A DNA stretch of 64,000 bases from Allomyces arbusculus (GCA_027604705.1 JADHYV010000051.1:62001-126000); one strand, 5' to 3'. Counted from the first letter of the stretch, positions 11,001 to 22,755 are shown. Numbers and translations are program-made. Notes: generated by a model from the letters alone, not told the origin.

Positions 11001-13766
11001 CCTGAACAAGTTCAACTCGACGACCATGGCGCACTCGTCCGACACGCTCAACGACTTTGCTGGGCTCGACATTACCGCTGGGTTTCCGCGCTCGCCAGTT
11101 TACTACTGCGAGTTCGCGCACAATTTCTCCAACGCCAAACCGCTGTTCACGCAGTCGACGCATGCCAACGGCACGATTTTGCAGCTGTTCCACCGTCCGA
11201 TGTACCAGAGGAACATGTACGGCGCGCAGCTTGTGATTGACGCGGCGTTGCGGTCGCGACTGTCGGCGACGGTTGGGTGGGACCCAAACGATGTGGCATC
11301 TCTGTCGGCGTCGGCTGCGAACGCGCGGTTCATGGTCATTATCAAGAACCGCGTCTACGATGTGCAGCCCTATATTGATTCGCCGTCGGACCAGCAGTTT
11401 TTGCCCGGGGAAGTGCTCGGATGGCTCAAAGAGTTTCGCGGCGCGCGCGCGCCCTCCGATTCAGATTTTATGAAGGCGTGGGAGATAAATCCGGCGCTGC
11501 GCAACTGCTTCAACAACTTGTTTGTTGTCGGCGTTGTTGATTACCGCAAGTCGGGTCGGTGCATGTTCACCAACTACATTCTCGTCGCATTCTCGGTTCT
11601 GCTCGCACTCGTCATTGGAGCCAAGTTCTTGGCGGCATTGCAGCTCGGGTCGGTCGGCGCGCCCGAGGAGCACGACAAGTTTGTGATTCTCCAGGTGCCG
11701 TGCTACACGGAGGGCGAAGAGTCGATGCGCAAGACGATCGACTCACTCGCCGTCATGTCCTACGACGACAAGCGCAAGCTGCTCGTCGTGCTATGCGACG
11801 GCAACATCATGGGATCCGGCAACGACCGGCCCACGCCGCGGATCGCGCTCGATATTCTCGGTGTTGACCCGTCGATTGACCCAGAGCCGCTCTCGTTCCA
11901 GTCTCTCGGCGAAGGCATGAAGCAGCACAACATGGCCAAGGTCTACTCGGGCCTCTACGAGTGTGCAGGCCACTTGGTGCCGTTTGTCGTGATTGTCAAG
12001 GTCGGCAAGCCCTCGGAACGGTCGCGCCCGGGGAATCGCGGCAAGCGTGACTCGCAAATGATTCTGATGCGGTTCCTGAACAAGGTCTACTTTGACGCGC
12101 CCATGTCGCCGCTCGAGCTCGAAATCTACCACAACATCCAGAACGTGATTGGCGTGAACCCGAGTTTCTACGAGCTGCTCTTGACCGTCGATTCGGATAC
12201 GACCGTCTCGCAAGACTCGCTCAACCGGCTTGTCTCGGTCATGACGCACGACACTAAGGTGATTGGGTGCTGTGGCGAGACGCGCCTGGCCAACGAAAAG
12301 GACACGTGGGCGACCATGATCCAGGTCTACGAATACTTCATCTCGCACCACATGGCCAAGGCGTTCGAGTCGCTGTTCGGGTCCGTGACGTGTTTGCCCG
12401 GTTGTTTCTCGATGTACCGCCTGCGGTCGCCGAGCAAGGGCACGCCGCTGCTCGCGTCGAACAACATCATCGAAGAGTACGGCGACTGCAACGTCGACAC
12501 GTTGCACAAGAAGAACCTGCTGCATCTCGGCGAGGATCGGTACCTGACGACGTTGCTGCTCAAGCACTTCCCGAGCCACCGCACGGTCTTCACGGCCGAC
12601 GCCAAGTGTCAGACGATTGCGCCCGATCGGTGGGACGTGTTGCTCTCGCAGCGCCGCCGCTGGATCAACTCGACGATTCACAACCTGTTTGAACTGCTCA
12701 GCATTTCGCAGCTGTGTGGGTTCTGCTGCTTTTCGATGCGGTTTGTCGTCTTCATCGACTTGATTGCCACGTTCACGCAACCCGCCGTCGTCGCCTACCT
12801 CGGGTACCTGATCTACATGATTGTCGATTCGACGATGCGCCACGACATGAACAACTTCCCGATGATCTCGTTGGTCTTGCTCGGCACGATCTACGGCCTC
12901 CAGGCGCTGATCTTCTTGATCAAGCGCGAGTGGCAGCATGTCGGGTGGATGATCATTTACATTCTCGCAATCCCGGTCTTCTCGTTCTTTATTCCGGTTT
13001 ACTCGTTCTGGAAGATGGTACGTTCCCTTGGCGCTCGCTCGCTCGCTCGCTCGTAGTTTGGTCCCTCCGCTTCAGCGACTGACTCTCTCTCCACACGCAC
13101 TTCTAGGACGACTTCTCGTGGGGCAACACGCGTGTTGTGATTGGCGAAAAGGGCAAGAAGCAAGTCATGGTCACGGGCGAGGAAGCGCAAAAGTTTGACC
13201 TCAAGCTGATCCCGCACAAGCGGTGGTCCGACTACGAGGCCGAGCTGCTCGAGGCCGAGGGCAACCTGTCACCGACACCCGCGACGCCCACGTCACCCGC
13301 CAAGGGCTGGGCCGCGCGGGACTCGGTGCTTGGCATGGCCGCGCCCGCCTACGGCGACGACGGCATGTCGGACGTGCACTCGGAACGGTCGGGATACTCG
13401 GCGCGCCGGTCGATGGCGCCGACCGTCGACCTCAAGCGGTCGACGTCGCGCGGGACCGATTTCAGTGTCGGCCAATACTACGGTGCCGCGGGCGCGAGCG
13501 GGATGGCCCCGCCCGTGCCGCAATTGCCGGCGAACCTCAACCCGAGCCCGCGCGCGAGTATGGGCGGGCCGTCGGCTGCTGGTCTGCCGACCGACGAGGA
13601 GATTTACTACGAGACGCGCCGCATTTTGTCGACGGCCAACTTGATGACGATTACCAAGAAGCAGGTGCGCGACGAGCTCTCGGCGCTGTTCAACGTCGAC
13701 ATGACGCCGCGCCGCGAGTTTATCAACCAGTGCATCAACGAGTTCTTGGCGTCGGCTGCCATGTAA
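8044..13766 (+). CDS. Chitin synthase with myosin-like head, class V type (CHS-A)
   Basis: 1843-residue membrane enzyme that polymerises GlcNAc from UDP-GlcNAc into chitin. Exons: 8044-8576, 8679-13017, 13107-13766. Order: myosin-head-like domain (about 30-760), with P-loop GESGSSKT at about 179-186 formed across the first splice junction; a transmembrane helix; a cytochrome b5-like domain (about 920-985); more membrane helices; the chitin synthase 2 catalytic domain with CFSMYRL (about 1420), [14 protein letters not shown] and QRRRW (about 1501); a terminal helix cluster; and a DEK-C domain at the end. The switch-I region reads [10 protein letters not shown] where active myosins have NNNSSRFGK, and switch II reads IIDFPGT, so ATPase activity is doubtful. 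The gene is a paralogue of CHS-B at 50.9 kb and sits between two GH16 wall enzymes. Confidence 0.93.
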
Positions 13767-14283
13767 GAGGCGTGCGCGCGCGTTAGAGCAGGGAGGACGA
13801 TGCGCTTTTTTGGTTTGTGGCTTTCTGCATTTTGTTGGTGGTTTTTGGCCCCTGTACGTACCGCGCTGGCGATTTCTTTTTTGCTTTGTTTTCCACTTCC
13901 CCATCCGCCTGTGCTTTTGTTTTTGACCACCACATTTAGATGTTCTTCGCGTTCGGTTGTGTTGTTTGTTTCATCATACACGATACATTTTTTGCTTGCG
14001 GCTCCTGTCCTTCTCGTTTTTATCTGCGCTTGGCGACGGCTGCGCGCTCACGACTTGATGTTGACAGCAATTTCCAGCGATCTTGCTGTTCCACCACTGC
14101 TCCACCTTGATGCCGGTACAGACACGCGCAAGCTCTGCTACGGTTTCCATTTAAATATCAGGGCGAGGGGTATCTCAACTCAACCCGCCCCCAACCATCC
14201 ACCCCCAGCAAGCCAGTCCGCGACGCCTCCACCACGTTCCAAACGCGTGCAAGTCCCCGATCCCGTGTGCCAGCGCCGCACAC
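13767..14283. other. Intergenic between convergent CHS-A and GH16-B
   Basis: 517 bp, T-rich just after the CHS-A stop, as expected for 3' UTRs. No gene seen. Confidence 0.5.
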
Positions 14284-16040
14284 CTAAACCACGGCCAACA
14301 TCGTCATCCCGACAACCGCCCAGACCGCGGCCATCGCGGCGACCACCACCCCACCCGGCACACGCACCGCGGCCACCCCGTCCCCGTGCTGACTGCGCCC
14401 GCTCCACGTCGACCCCGTCAGACCGCCGCCATTATCACCGCTCACACCCCCACCGTTTGACGACCCGCCAGTGGTCCCGCCCGTCGACGAGCTCCCACCA
14501 CCTGTCGTCCCGGACCCGGCTGGTTTCGTGACGATCTTGGTCGGCGTCGTGTCCTCGTACCCGGGGTAGCAGCTCGTCTCAACCCAATCGACTTCCATGG
14601 TCCAGTCTTGCGTCTTGGCGGTCGCATTGGTCCCGCCGCACCACTCGGACGGGCCGTGCGCCCAGGTCACGGTGCCCGAAGCGAGCCCGCATGTGTCCCA
14701 AATCCCAAGGAAGCTATATGGAAGGAGTCGGGGTTAGTTATCCGTTGCGAGCCGCCTTTACAGTGAGTGGGTCGATGGTGGGCGAGTACGTACAGCTGGC
14801 CTTGCTGGTTCGGGAAGGGCTCGGTGCCGTTCTTCGCGACGGTGCGCACGAGGTGGCCGTCGATCCACCATTCGAGCTTGGCGGGCTCGTAGTTAAACTC
14901 GTACGTATGGAAGTCGGACGTGGTCTTGGACCCGTTTGTGAAGTACACGGGAACACCTAGTGGAAGATGGGGGACGGAATGCGATCAGCTCGACCAATCG
15001 ACGAAAGAAGAAAACTGTGGGGTGGATTCGATCACAAACCGTGAGTGTAGTCAATTTTTCCACTGTTCTTCGACGGGTCGCAATAGTAATCGGTTTGCGT
15101 CTCGGTCGGGTCGTACCCGGCCTAAACCTGGTGTGAGTCGGGCCAGGAACCGTGATCAAAGAGGACTATTGCGTGGAATACGGACAATCTACAGGGGAAG
15201 ACGTGAGCAAAAGCCGTTCCGGCGTGCGGTTTGATCATTTCGAAGACGGACCCATTCGTAGTCAAGCTCGTCGCCAATATCGTCGCGGGTCGCCGACGTC
15301 TTCCAGATAAAGCTGTAGACGAGGCCCTTCCCCGCCGAGAGCTTGATACGCGCACTGTACCGCCCGTAACTATCACCGAGGTCAAAGCGTGAGTGCGTCG
15401 AACAAGACCGTTGCCGCCGTCGGATCATGGCAATCGCGTACTGGAAGTACCGCAGCGACGTCACGCGCGAGACGAGGCCGGCCTTTTGTGCCTCCGAGTA
15501 CTTCATGTGAAGGACGAGCTACGACAATATAACGCGCGTGAGCGCCAGCTCGAGCCCAATCTGGATTAGGGCGGCAACCGCACCTTGCCGTCCTTGACCT
15601 CAGCATTGTTGTACTCGTCCATGAACGGCTGCAAGTCCATATCGCCGAGGAAATTGTCGTGGTTGGCCAGCACGGCCGACACGTTGAAGTCCTCGCGGAA
15701 CGCGCGGCAGCCTGACTGGCCGACGCACGAGCCCGGGTAACTCGCGTCGGGATCGCATCCGCGGTCAAGAAACCCGTCAAGGGGCTTGTTCGAGCACCTA
15801 TACAATCTGAATCAGTTGCTCTGTGCGATCGAGGAGGTCGATCAACGAATGGAGACGGGATCCGTACCACGCGGCCGAGTTGCACCACGGCGCCGCGGCC
15901 GTGCACTGCTTGCCCGAATTCTTACACACGGCGGCTTCGGCCACGCCCGAGTGCGAGCCGGTCCACGTCGCGCCGCCGAGGAGGAAGCACAGGAAGAGAA
16001 GCAACATCGTGTTGCCGTGAGGCCCGTACTGGGTGATCAT
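14284..16040 (-). CDS. GH16 chitin-glucan transglycosylase paralogue, GPI-anchored, seven exons (GH16-B)
   Basis: Predicted 418-residue secreted protein, paralogue of GH16-A. Minus-strand exons: 16040-15868, 15797-15584, 15518-15442, 15369-15252, 15121-15040, 14956-14794, 14713-14284 (sum 1257 nt). It has a signal peptide (LLLFLCFLLGG), a Cys-rich N-terminal segment, the GH16 active site GDELDYEW, a WAHGPSEWC segment shared in form with GH16-A, a long Gly/Ser/Thr linker and a hydrophobic GPI tail. Most intron positions match GH16-A, but here the active-site region is uninterrupted, so the two introns around the 15-nt GH16-A exon differ. A second in-frame ATG at 16007 would also leave a signal peptide; the longer form was kept. 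Function is probably cross-linking of chitin to glucan in the wall, by family. Confidence 0.83.
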
Positions 16041-16385
16041 GGTCGTGTCACGTCGGTTCAGGCGTTGGTACGTTCGGTTAGAGGAAACGGCGAGTCGGTA
16101 GCTGATCAAAGTCGAGGGAGAGAGAGGGGGGGCACGCGGCAGGATCCGATGCGAGGTTCTGCAATGACCGTCTAGATTATGTGAAGCGCGAGCAGTCGCG
16201 GAGCCGGGAGCGAGAGCGAGGACAGTAGTGGTCGGTAGAAGGAATGGTTGTGGTCAAATATCAACGTTTACGCGATCACATGATCGGCCACCGCAGAGCT
16301 ACCGCATCACAAGGTCAACCAGCACGCTAAAAAACATCAGTCGTGCACAATTCCAGTCCACCAAAGTCTCCATTCCAACAGCTAG
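16041..16385. other. Intergenic: GH16-B promoter and WDPCP-like 3' flank
   Basis: 345 bp upstream of GH16-B; no TATA box or coding stretch recognised. Confidence 0.4.
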
Positions 16386-18911
16386 TCAACGTTGCGGCGC
16401 CGTCGACCGCACCGATCCACCCGAGGTTGCGCCTTCATTCTCCACCAAGTCCAGCTCCCCCAACCGCTGCATGGCGCGCTGCGCCTCGGTATCATTGCGC
16501 AACCGCCGCCACCAGTGCTTGGCGTCGCCCGTGTACCCACGCAACTCATAGTACGCCGCGAGCCGCTTGACGTCGGTGCCAAACGCGCGCTTGGTCCCGA
16601 GCGCCAAGGGCGTGATCTGCGTCGCGTAATACTCGACTATCTGCTCCACGGTCGACGTCGCTGGCAAGTCTTCGTTGGACTCGGTCACGCCCGCGCCAGC
16701 ACCCACATAATCGGCGGGACACTGCGTCAGGAACGGCGAGTAGGGTCCCGGGTGCCGCGTCGCAAAGAGGCGCAACGCCGCGGCTGCAACCACTTTGGCG
16801 CCGGCCTTGGCCGCACGTACGGCCACGAGATGCAGCAGGTCCGTCAAGTCGGTGCCCGACGGGTCGCACGTGAGAATCGTGCGCAGTGCGGGCTCAAATT
16901 GCGCGAGTCGGATTTGACCGTGCACGACGGTGCGGAGCATGGCCACGACCGTTGCAAGTTCGGCAGGCGGGAGCGGCGGGTCCGAGTCAATGGCAAGCCG
17001 CCGGAGCATTTGGAGCAGGTCGGCCTGGACGTGCGGTCGCGGGAACGCCGACGTGCGGCGGTACACGGTCAGGTCATAGTGAATGGCCTGAGCCAGGGCC
17101 ACAGCGTCTCGCGATTGCGTCGGCGTCACGATCGGCCAGGCGGCAACCAAAGTCCGCAGCGTGTCGAGCGCGTGGTGCTGCGACAGGTACCGCACGTATG
17201 CTGAAAATGTGAGGGGCCCAGCGGTTGGCACGTGGAGAACAGCAATCGGGCCGCGGTCAAACACGGCTACGAGCGTCTCGTGCGGGTGAAGTTCGGTCGA
17301 CGTGGCCGAGTTTGGATCGGTCGGGTCCAAGGACCATGACAAGAGCGACGGCGGGCTCGAGAACGACAGCCGCTGCAACAAGTCAATCGCCGCGCACGAC
17401 GACCCTTGGCCGCTCATGCAAATTAGAACGGGGTGAAAGCAGGGGTCGAGCAGGCGCAGCCGGCCCGACGAGTAAATCGCGGCAATAAGCCAACCCAATG
17501 GGTGGATCGCGAGCTTGACGGGAGGGAGCGGCTCCAACGGGTCCGCACGGGCCATGATCGACCAGTTGATGTGATTCGGTTGGCACTGCACAAGCAGATG
17601 CAGCAAATGACCCGTTTCGACGCCAACCACGACCGAGACGGCCAGCGACCTGGCGGGCCCACCCGACAGCGGACGATGTTCGACGGGCGACACAGCCGAG
17701 CAAACGATTCGACCCGGGAACTGTAGAACTTCGGCGCGCGAGTCGAGCTCCTCGCCGCCCTCCCGCGCTTTTGGGTCGATGGCGTAGCCGCGCAGCCACG
17801 TCTCGCCAGTTGCAGCCGACTGAACAACTGTCAAGACGGTACCCGTCGAGGTGACGTAGCACAGAACAATGGGGTCGTGACTCGTGATGCAACGTACATG
17901 GCGCAACGTCGAACTAAACAGGATCAAGGCAATCAGTTTGCCGTTTATCCCGTTGGTTCAGAAATCGAATGTGCGCACCGAGAGCCCTGCGTCGCCCGGC
18001 AAAACACCTCGACCCGAGCTGCGGACCATAGCGCGACGAGGTTGCGCGATCTCACGGTCCGAAAATCGCCCTGGTGCGGAAACGGAATTGTGGACGTGGC
18101 AGATTCCTACAGTCGAGGCGCCGCGATCAGCCGCGTTCTTGCCTTTCCATACCACAGGCTCCAAGCGCACCCGTGAAAAGTTGGCGCGGAGAGATTGGTC
18201 GACATCAATCAGCTTCAACCCGCGTGGCGACGCATGGAGCTGGAGAACTTGAAGGTCCGGCAAGTGTGCGACGGCCATCCACCCAGACAGACTCACGCAG
18301 CCCCATTTCGGTGGGAGCTGCTGCGCGCCAAATGCGCCGGTGGTCGTCGGTGCGGCAGCGGAGCCCGCGTACGACGCTTGGACGGTGGCCGAAGACGTGA
18401 ACCGGGTTTCGACCGCCACGTCAAGCGGATCGCCCGAGTGCTGCTTGAGGAGAAACCGAACAATGGTGCCGTTGGAGAGCACGAGCTAATGGTCGCAAGT
18501 AGCAACGATCAGAATGGAAGTCCGCAGGCTTCTGTGACCATTGATTCAGCCAAGCCGTCGTACGTGAAAACACGACTTGTTGTACCAGGTTATGTCGAGC
18601 GGTCGGTGGAGAGCGAGCAGGTTCTCAACCTCGGTCAGCTTGCCGACGATCGTCCCAGGGAAAAAGCCTCCATATTGGCTGTTTTCAGCACCCGAACCGG
18701 GCGTGCCCATGCCTCGCGAGCGGCAGTAAGCCTCCCATTCGACATGGAAAGGTTGCGTTTTGATCTCAGGTGCAGTTGAGTACGATACGATGGTCGCCGA
18801 CAATGGAGAGCTCGACTCGGACGACACTTGGCGAGCTGTAGTGGACGCAGGCAACGGTCGCGAGCAACCGTGAATTGCCGTCCAGACATGAATTTGCGCG
18901 GGAAGAAACAT
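16386..18911 (-). CDS. WDPCP: WDPCP/Fritz-like ciliogenesis protein
   Basis: Predicted 778-residue protein in four minus-strand exons: 18911-18564, 18485-18153, 18106-17979, 17913-16386. Animal WDPCP is part of the CPLANE complex, which helps recruit intraflagellar transport to the ciliary base. Similarities to the animal protein, from memory: the start MFLPAQIHVWTA (animal MSFCLTELHLWS); LTEVENLLALHR followed by a LSNGTIV strand; VFDRGPIAVLHV (animal RFERGPLGVLLF) near the end of the propeller; then a helical region starting YVRYLSQHHALDTLRTLVAAW. The length also fits (animal about 750). A 46-nt intron (18107-18152) restores the frame and has a good branch site. It shares a 275-bp promoter with DUS2. 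The gene is expected only in organisms with motile cilia. Confidence 0.65.
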
Positions 18912-19186
18912 TTTGCGGGCGACTCGAGCCGTTGGTTGTTGTTGGTGGATTGCAATTGTCTGCACACAGCAACAGCAATGGACCGTCAACTGTCAATGTG
19001 ATCAGCAGCAAGTCCACGTCAGACCCCCCTCAAAAATGCTCACCGTCATGCGGAAATGACCAGTTCATCCACCGCACCAGCATCCAAAACGGAGCCTCCT
19101 CTCCTAACTTCGTCAACGACACGACATTTGCAGCGCAGAGCACCTTCACTGCCTTTTGGACCAACGACGGCAGCGCTACCAGCATT
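18912..19186. promoter_or_regulatory. Short divergent promoter between WDPCP-like and DUS2
   Basis: 275 bp separate the two start codons, so the control elements must be shared or interleaved. No specific motif identified. Confidence 0.4.
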
Positions 19187-21010
19187 ATGAAGGGCCCAAC
19201 GACATCTATCGGCTCGGTTCTGCGAGGGAAGAGAATGCTCGCGCCCATGGTTCGAATTGGAACTCTACCGATGCGCCAGCTGGCCAAGGACTACGGTGCA
19301 GGTGACGATTGCTCAAATCTTCACCGGAAAATAATGCACCTTTGAGAAAAGAACCGAGTTGGCACCAACTGATCAAGGAATGGGCCTCGATTCATTTTGC
19401 AGACTATGTCTATGGCCCCGAAATCGTCGACAAGCGCATCATTGGCTGCGACCGAATTGTCAACGGTGCTTACCTTGGATTGATTCCTTCTGCTGTTCCG
19501 TGCAAAGCAAGGGTCACTCATTCGCAATTTTGTCGGAATAGAGCTGCTTGGGACGGTGGATTTCGTGAAAAAGGGCGTACTCAACTTCCGCTGCCTGCCC
19601 TCCGAAAAGCCGTACCTAGTCTTTCAACGTACGCTTGATGAGAATCTGATTGTCGCCCACTCGAAGCCAACACTAACGGGTCCATAATGTTGTAGTTGGC
19701 ACCGCTGACCCGGCCCTGGCCGTGCAGGCGGCCAAGACGGTCGCTCAAGACGTGGCCTACGTCGAGTGCGTCATGCTTGCTGCTCACAAAAGGCCCACCG
19801 TTTTCCTCACCGCCACGGTCATTTGGCTAGTGTCAACTGCGGCTGCCCAAAACGGTTTTCGCTGCAGGGTGGAATGGGCGCGGCTCTGCTCTACGAGCCC
19901 GACAAGCTCGTCGAGGTCGGTCCTGCTTTCATCCTGCTCTCACTTGCATGCCGCCTTCTGGTTGACTCTACGCTGACCTTCTTTGGCCAACGATAGATTC
20001 TGACCAACCTCGTCGAGAACGCTGGCGTGCCCATCACCTGCAAGATCCGCATGCTCGAGGATAAGGACGCGACGCTCGCCCTTGTCGAACGTATCATCAA
20101 CACGGGCATTTCCGCGCTCGCCGTGCATTGCCGTACCAGGGACATGCGCCCGACCGACCCGGGCAAGTGGGAGATTTGGCACGCGATTGCCGAGCGGTTT
20201 GGTGACCGTATTCCGATTATTGCCAATGGTGATATCTTCGAGGGGGACGACATGGACCGCGCGTTTAAGATTCCAGGTCCGTAGTCACTTTGCACACGCG
20301 CTTTTCCATCTCCACTGCTCTCATCGTGACGGCTTGCACTAAATAGGGATCGCGAGCGTGATGTTAGCCCGCTCGGCGCAGTCCAACCCGTCCGTATTCC
20401 GGCACCCGGAGCCGCGACTTCCCATCGACGACGTGATTCGGCAGTACATTCGCTACGCGATCAAGTACGACTCGATCTACCAGAACGCCAAGTACGTTCT
20501 CATGCAAATGGACCACGATATGAAGTCGGACCGCGGCAAGAAGTTGGCCTCGGCCAAGAGCCTGCGCACGATTGCCGAGCTGTGGGGCATCGAGGCTGAG
20601 CACGACCAGCTCATGGCCGAGCGTGAAGCGCGGCGCGTGGCGCTGCTCGCCGAAAAGGCGACGGCGGTGACGGTAGAGGACGAGAATGTGAGCGGGAGCA
20701 AGCGGCCGGCGTCGCCGACGCCGTTGGAGCGAGTGTCGACGGATGCGCTCGGGCACATTGATTGGAACAAGGACGGTGGGGTGGAGAGCGGTATGGCTCG
20801 ATTCCGTTGCTGATCTCTCGTTTCTGGATTTAACTAACTGGTGTGCCCCGTTTCTGGTGGACAGAGTGCCCCTACATCCCAAACGCGCCCTACATTCCCA
20901 AGAAGCGGAAAACAGACGCTGGAGATGGGGTAACTGTCGACCCCGCGGCTCCGAGCGCGCCAAGCAGCGAGCCAGCCGCGTCAACCGCACCTGCACCCTC
21001 TCAACCGTGA
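19187..21010 (+). CDS. DUS2: tRNA-dihydrouridine synthase, DUS2 type
   Basis: Predicted 429-residue flavoenzyme that reduces uridine 20 of the tRNA D-loop to dihydrouridine. Eight exons: 19187-19301, 19403-19465, 19542-19628, 19696-19765, 19831-19915, 19997-20276, 20347-20790, 20865-21010 (sum 1290). The FMN-binding TIM barrel opens with MLAPMVRIGTLPMR, then IVNELLGTVDF. The catalytic-cysteine motif DVNCGCPKRFS is completed across a splice junction, followed by QGGMGAALL, ITCKIRML and IPIIANGDI. The C-terminal half contains PSVFRHPEP and YIRYAIKYD, as in Dus2. The tail is Ala/Pro/Ser-rich with a KKRK patch that could be a nuclear signal. Exon borders keep frame throughout. Confidence 0.9.
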
Positions 21011-21102
21011 CCACTCTTCTCCTTCAAGTAATAATATATTGCCTATAGTATCCACTGCCCTTTTTTCACCTATGCTCCAGCCAACCTCCCCACTCCACCT
21101 GC

Positions 21103-21732
21103 TCAACCGCACCGCGCGCGATCCAAGCTCTCGCGCCACCGCTCCATGACGCGCGAGCAGTCAAATTGCGGCTTGCCGAGGTTCTTGTTGACGTCGTTGT
21201 GCAAGCGGCACATCCACTGCGAAATGGCGTCGCGCGACTCGACCTTGGGCGGATCGTGGGCCACGTAGGTGCGCAGATGCGACGCGCACGGCGCGCACGG
21301 GTAGAGTCGGCCCAACGAATAGACGAGCGAGGTCATGGCCGACCGGTCGGCGTCGGTCGGGATCTCGGGATAGTACGCAGCGGCAGTGTGCAGGAACGTC
21401 CACGTGTGCCGGCCAAGTTCAATCGAATCTGCATGGGCGGGAAGGTGATGGTGAGATGGAGATCGAGCGCGATCCAGATATTTGATGGAGCACGGACCAG
21501 GTGGACACGGCGTCTCGGGCTCGTAGTCGTCCCATACGGGCGGGAGGGAGGGCGCCGAGTTCGTCGTGGTCAAATTGGGGATAGACGAATTCGGATTCGT
21601 TGTAGTCGCGTTCGCCGAGCTGCTGTGGTCGGAACCAGAATTCGAGCTGTCGGCCTTCTTCTCGGCCTTGGTCCACGTCTTGAAATCGGTGCACACGCGG
21701 CACGGCTTGCCGTCTGGGCCCAGAACCACCAT
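21103..21732 (-). CDS. ERV1: FAD-linked sulfhydryl oxidase ERV1/ALR
   Basis: Predicted 186-residue mitochondrial intermembrane-space oxidase that reoxidises Mia40 during disulfide relay import. Two exons: 21732-21498 and 21428-21103. The N-terminal segment GPDGKPCRVCTDFKTW is the Erv1 shuttle arm; a Ser/Asn-rich linker follows. The FAD domain starts with CPPDSIELGRHTWTFLHT, read across the intron, and includes the active pair YPCAPC and the HNDVNKNLGKPQFDC block. The start was placed at the ATG just before the shuttle arm; an in-frame ATG at 21933 would add 67 residues that lack family similarity. It is divergent from SDHAF3, another mitochondrial assembly factor. Confidence 0.92.
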   Translation of the reverse strand: MVVLGPDGKPCRVCTDFKTWTKAEKKADSSNSGSDHSSSANATTTNPNSSIPNLTTTNSAPSLPPVWDDYEPETPCPPGPCSIKYLDRARSPSHHHLPAHADSIELGRHTWTFLHTAAAYYPEIPTDADRSAMTSLVYSLGRLYPCAPCASHLRTYVAHDPPKVESRDAISQWMCRLHNDVNKNLGKPQFDCSRVMERWRESLDRARCG

Positions 21733-22251
21733 GTCGGCCAGGAATCTGGAGTGGATTGATCTGTTGATGCGGCGGCGGTTGCTGGAGCAGGTGCACAGCG
21801 ATCGCAGGCAGTCGTAGTGGCCGCGAGTGCGCAATGAGTTTTGCAAGTGCTGCTGCACCCGAGGGAGGTCGTAGTTGAGAACAGAATGGAGGATGAGTGA
21901 AGGAGAGTGGGGGGAGGCCAGGAATGATTTCATGCTGATCGAGCGTGTTGTTTTGCTGACCAACAACAAAATGATGCGAGCAACAAAATGACTTCCGTCC
22001 TTCAACGCTGCTGATCAGCGTCCACGATCACGACCCAATCACCAGCAAGACCGTGCCGTCACTGCACGCAATTGATCGCCGGGAAACCGAGCAGCACGCG
22101 GCAAGAGCAAGCGAAACGGCGATTGCCAGTCAGCGCGCTGCCCGACGATCTAACGGTTACGAGGACGACGACGACCATTTCGCGACCATTTCAATCGGTT
22201 GCGATTCACGCCATCCCCAGCCTACGGCCTCGAACGACTTTCTCCACCCAA
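21733..22251. other. Divergent promoter region ERV1/SDHAF3
   Basis: 519 bp between the two starts. The reading frames stay open upstream of both ATGs, but without family similarity. No clear promoter motif. Confidence 0.4.
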
Positions 22252-22755
22252 ATGCAACCGGTTCGCGTCGGCAAGGACCAGATTCTCGCTCTGTACCGGC
22301 GGATTCTGCGCACACACCGCGCGTTCCCGCCCGAGCTGCGTTACATGGGCGATCAGTACGCGCGGGACGAGGTAAATTGCTGAAATCGGCCGGAATCGGC
22401 TCACTTTCGTCGGCGCACGTCTGACCGACATCGCTGCGTCCAATAGTTCCGTCGGCACCAGCACGTCGATAACGCCGTGTTCATTTCGCAGTTTTACGAG
22501 CAGTGGCGGTTCTACGCCGAAGAAATGGAGCGCCAGCATAAGGCAGGCGCGGTTCAGGGCCGTCCGCTGGATCCGGCAGTTTTGGATCAGGTACGTTCGC
22601 ACGATGACTTGGTATTCGCGCGAGTAGGGTGCCCGCCAGCGGATACTGACGCGCCACCGCGACGTCGACCACATTGATTTGTTTAGATGAACGACCAGCA
22701 AATTGGCCAGCTGTGGGAGTTGAGAAAGGAGGCAAAGAAGCCCAAGGAGATTTAG
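22252..22755 (+). CDS. SDHAF3: Succinate dehydrogenase assembly factor 3 (ACN9, LYR family)
   Basis: Predicted 110-residue mitochondrial matrix protein in three exons: 22252-22371, 22447-22590, 22687-22755. It protects or helps mature the iron-sulfur subunit of succinate dehydrogenase (complex II). The LYR-type motif is at LYRRILRTHR near residue 14, followed by FPPELRYMGDQYARDEFRRH, the most conserved block of the ACN9 family, and FYEQWRFYAEEM. The length matches the family (about 100-130 residues). Each intron falls on a codon boundary. The frame is open upstream of the chosen ATG but without another ATG. Confidence 0.9.

Noticed and set aside
11791-12939. 382-codon minus-strand ORF
   Set aside because: It lies wholly antisense to the CHS-A catalytic domain and shows no domain of its own.
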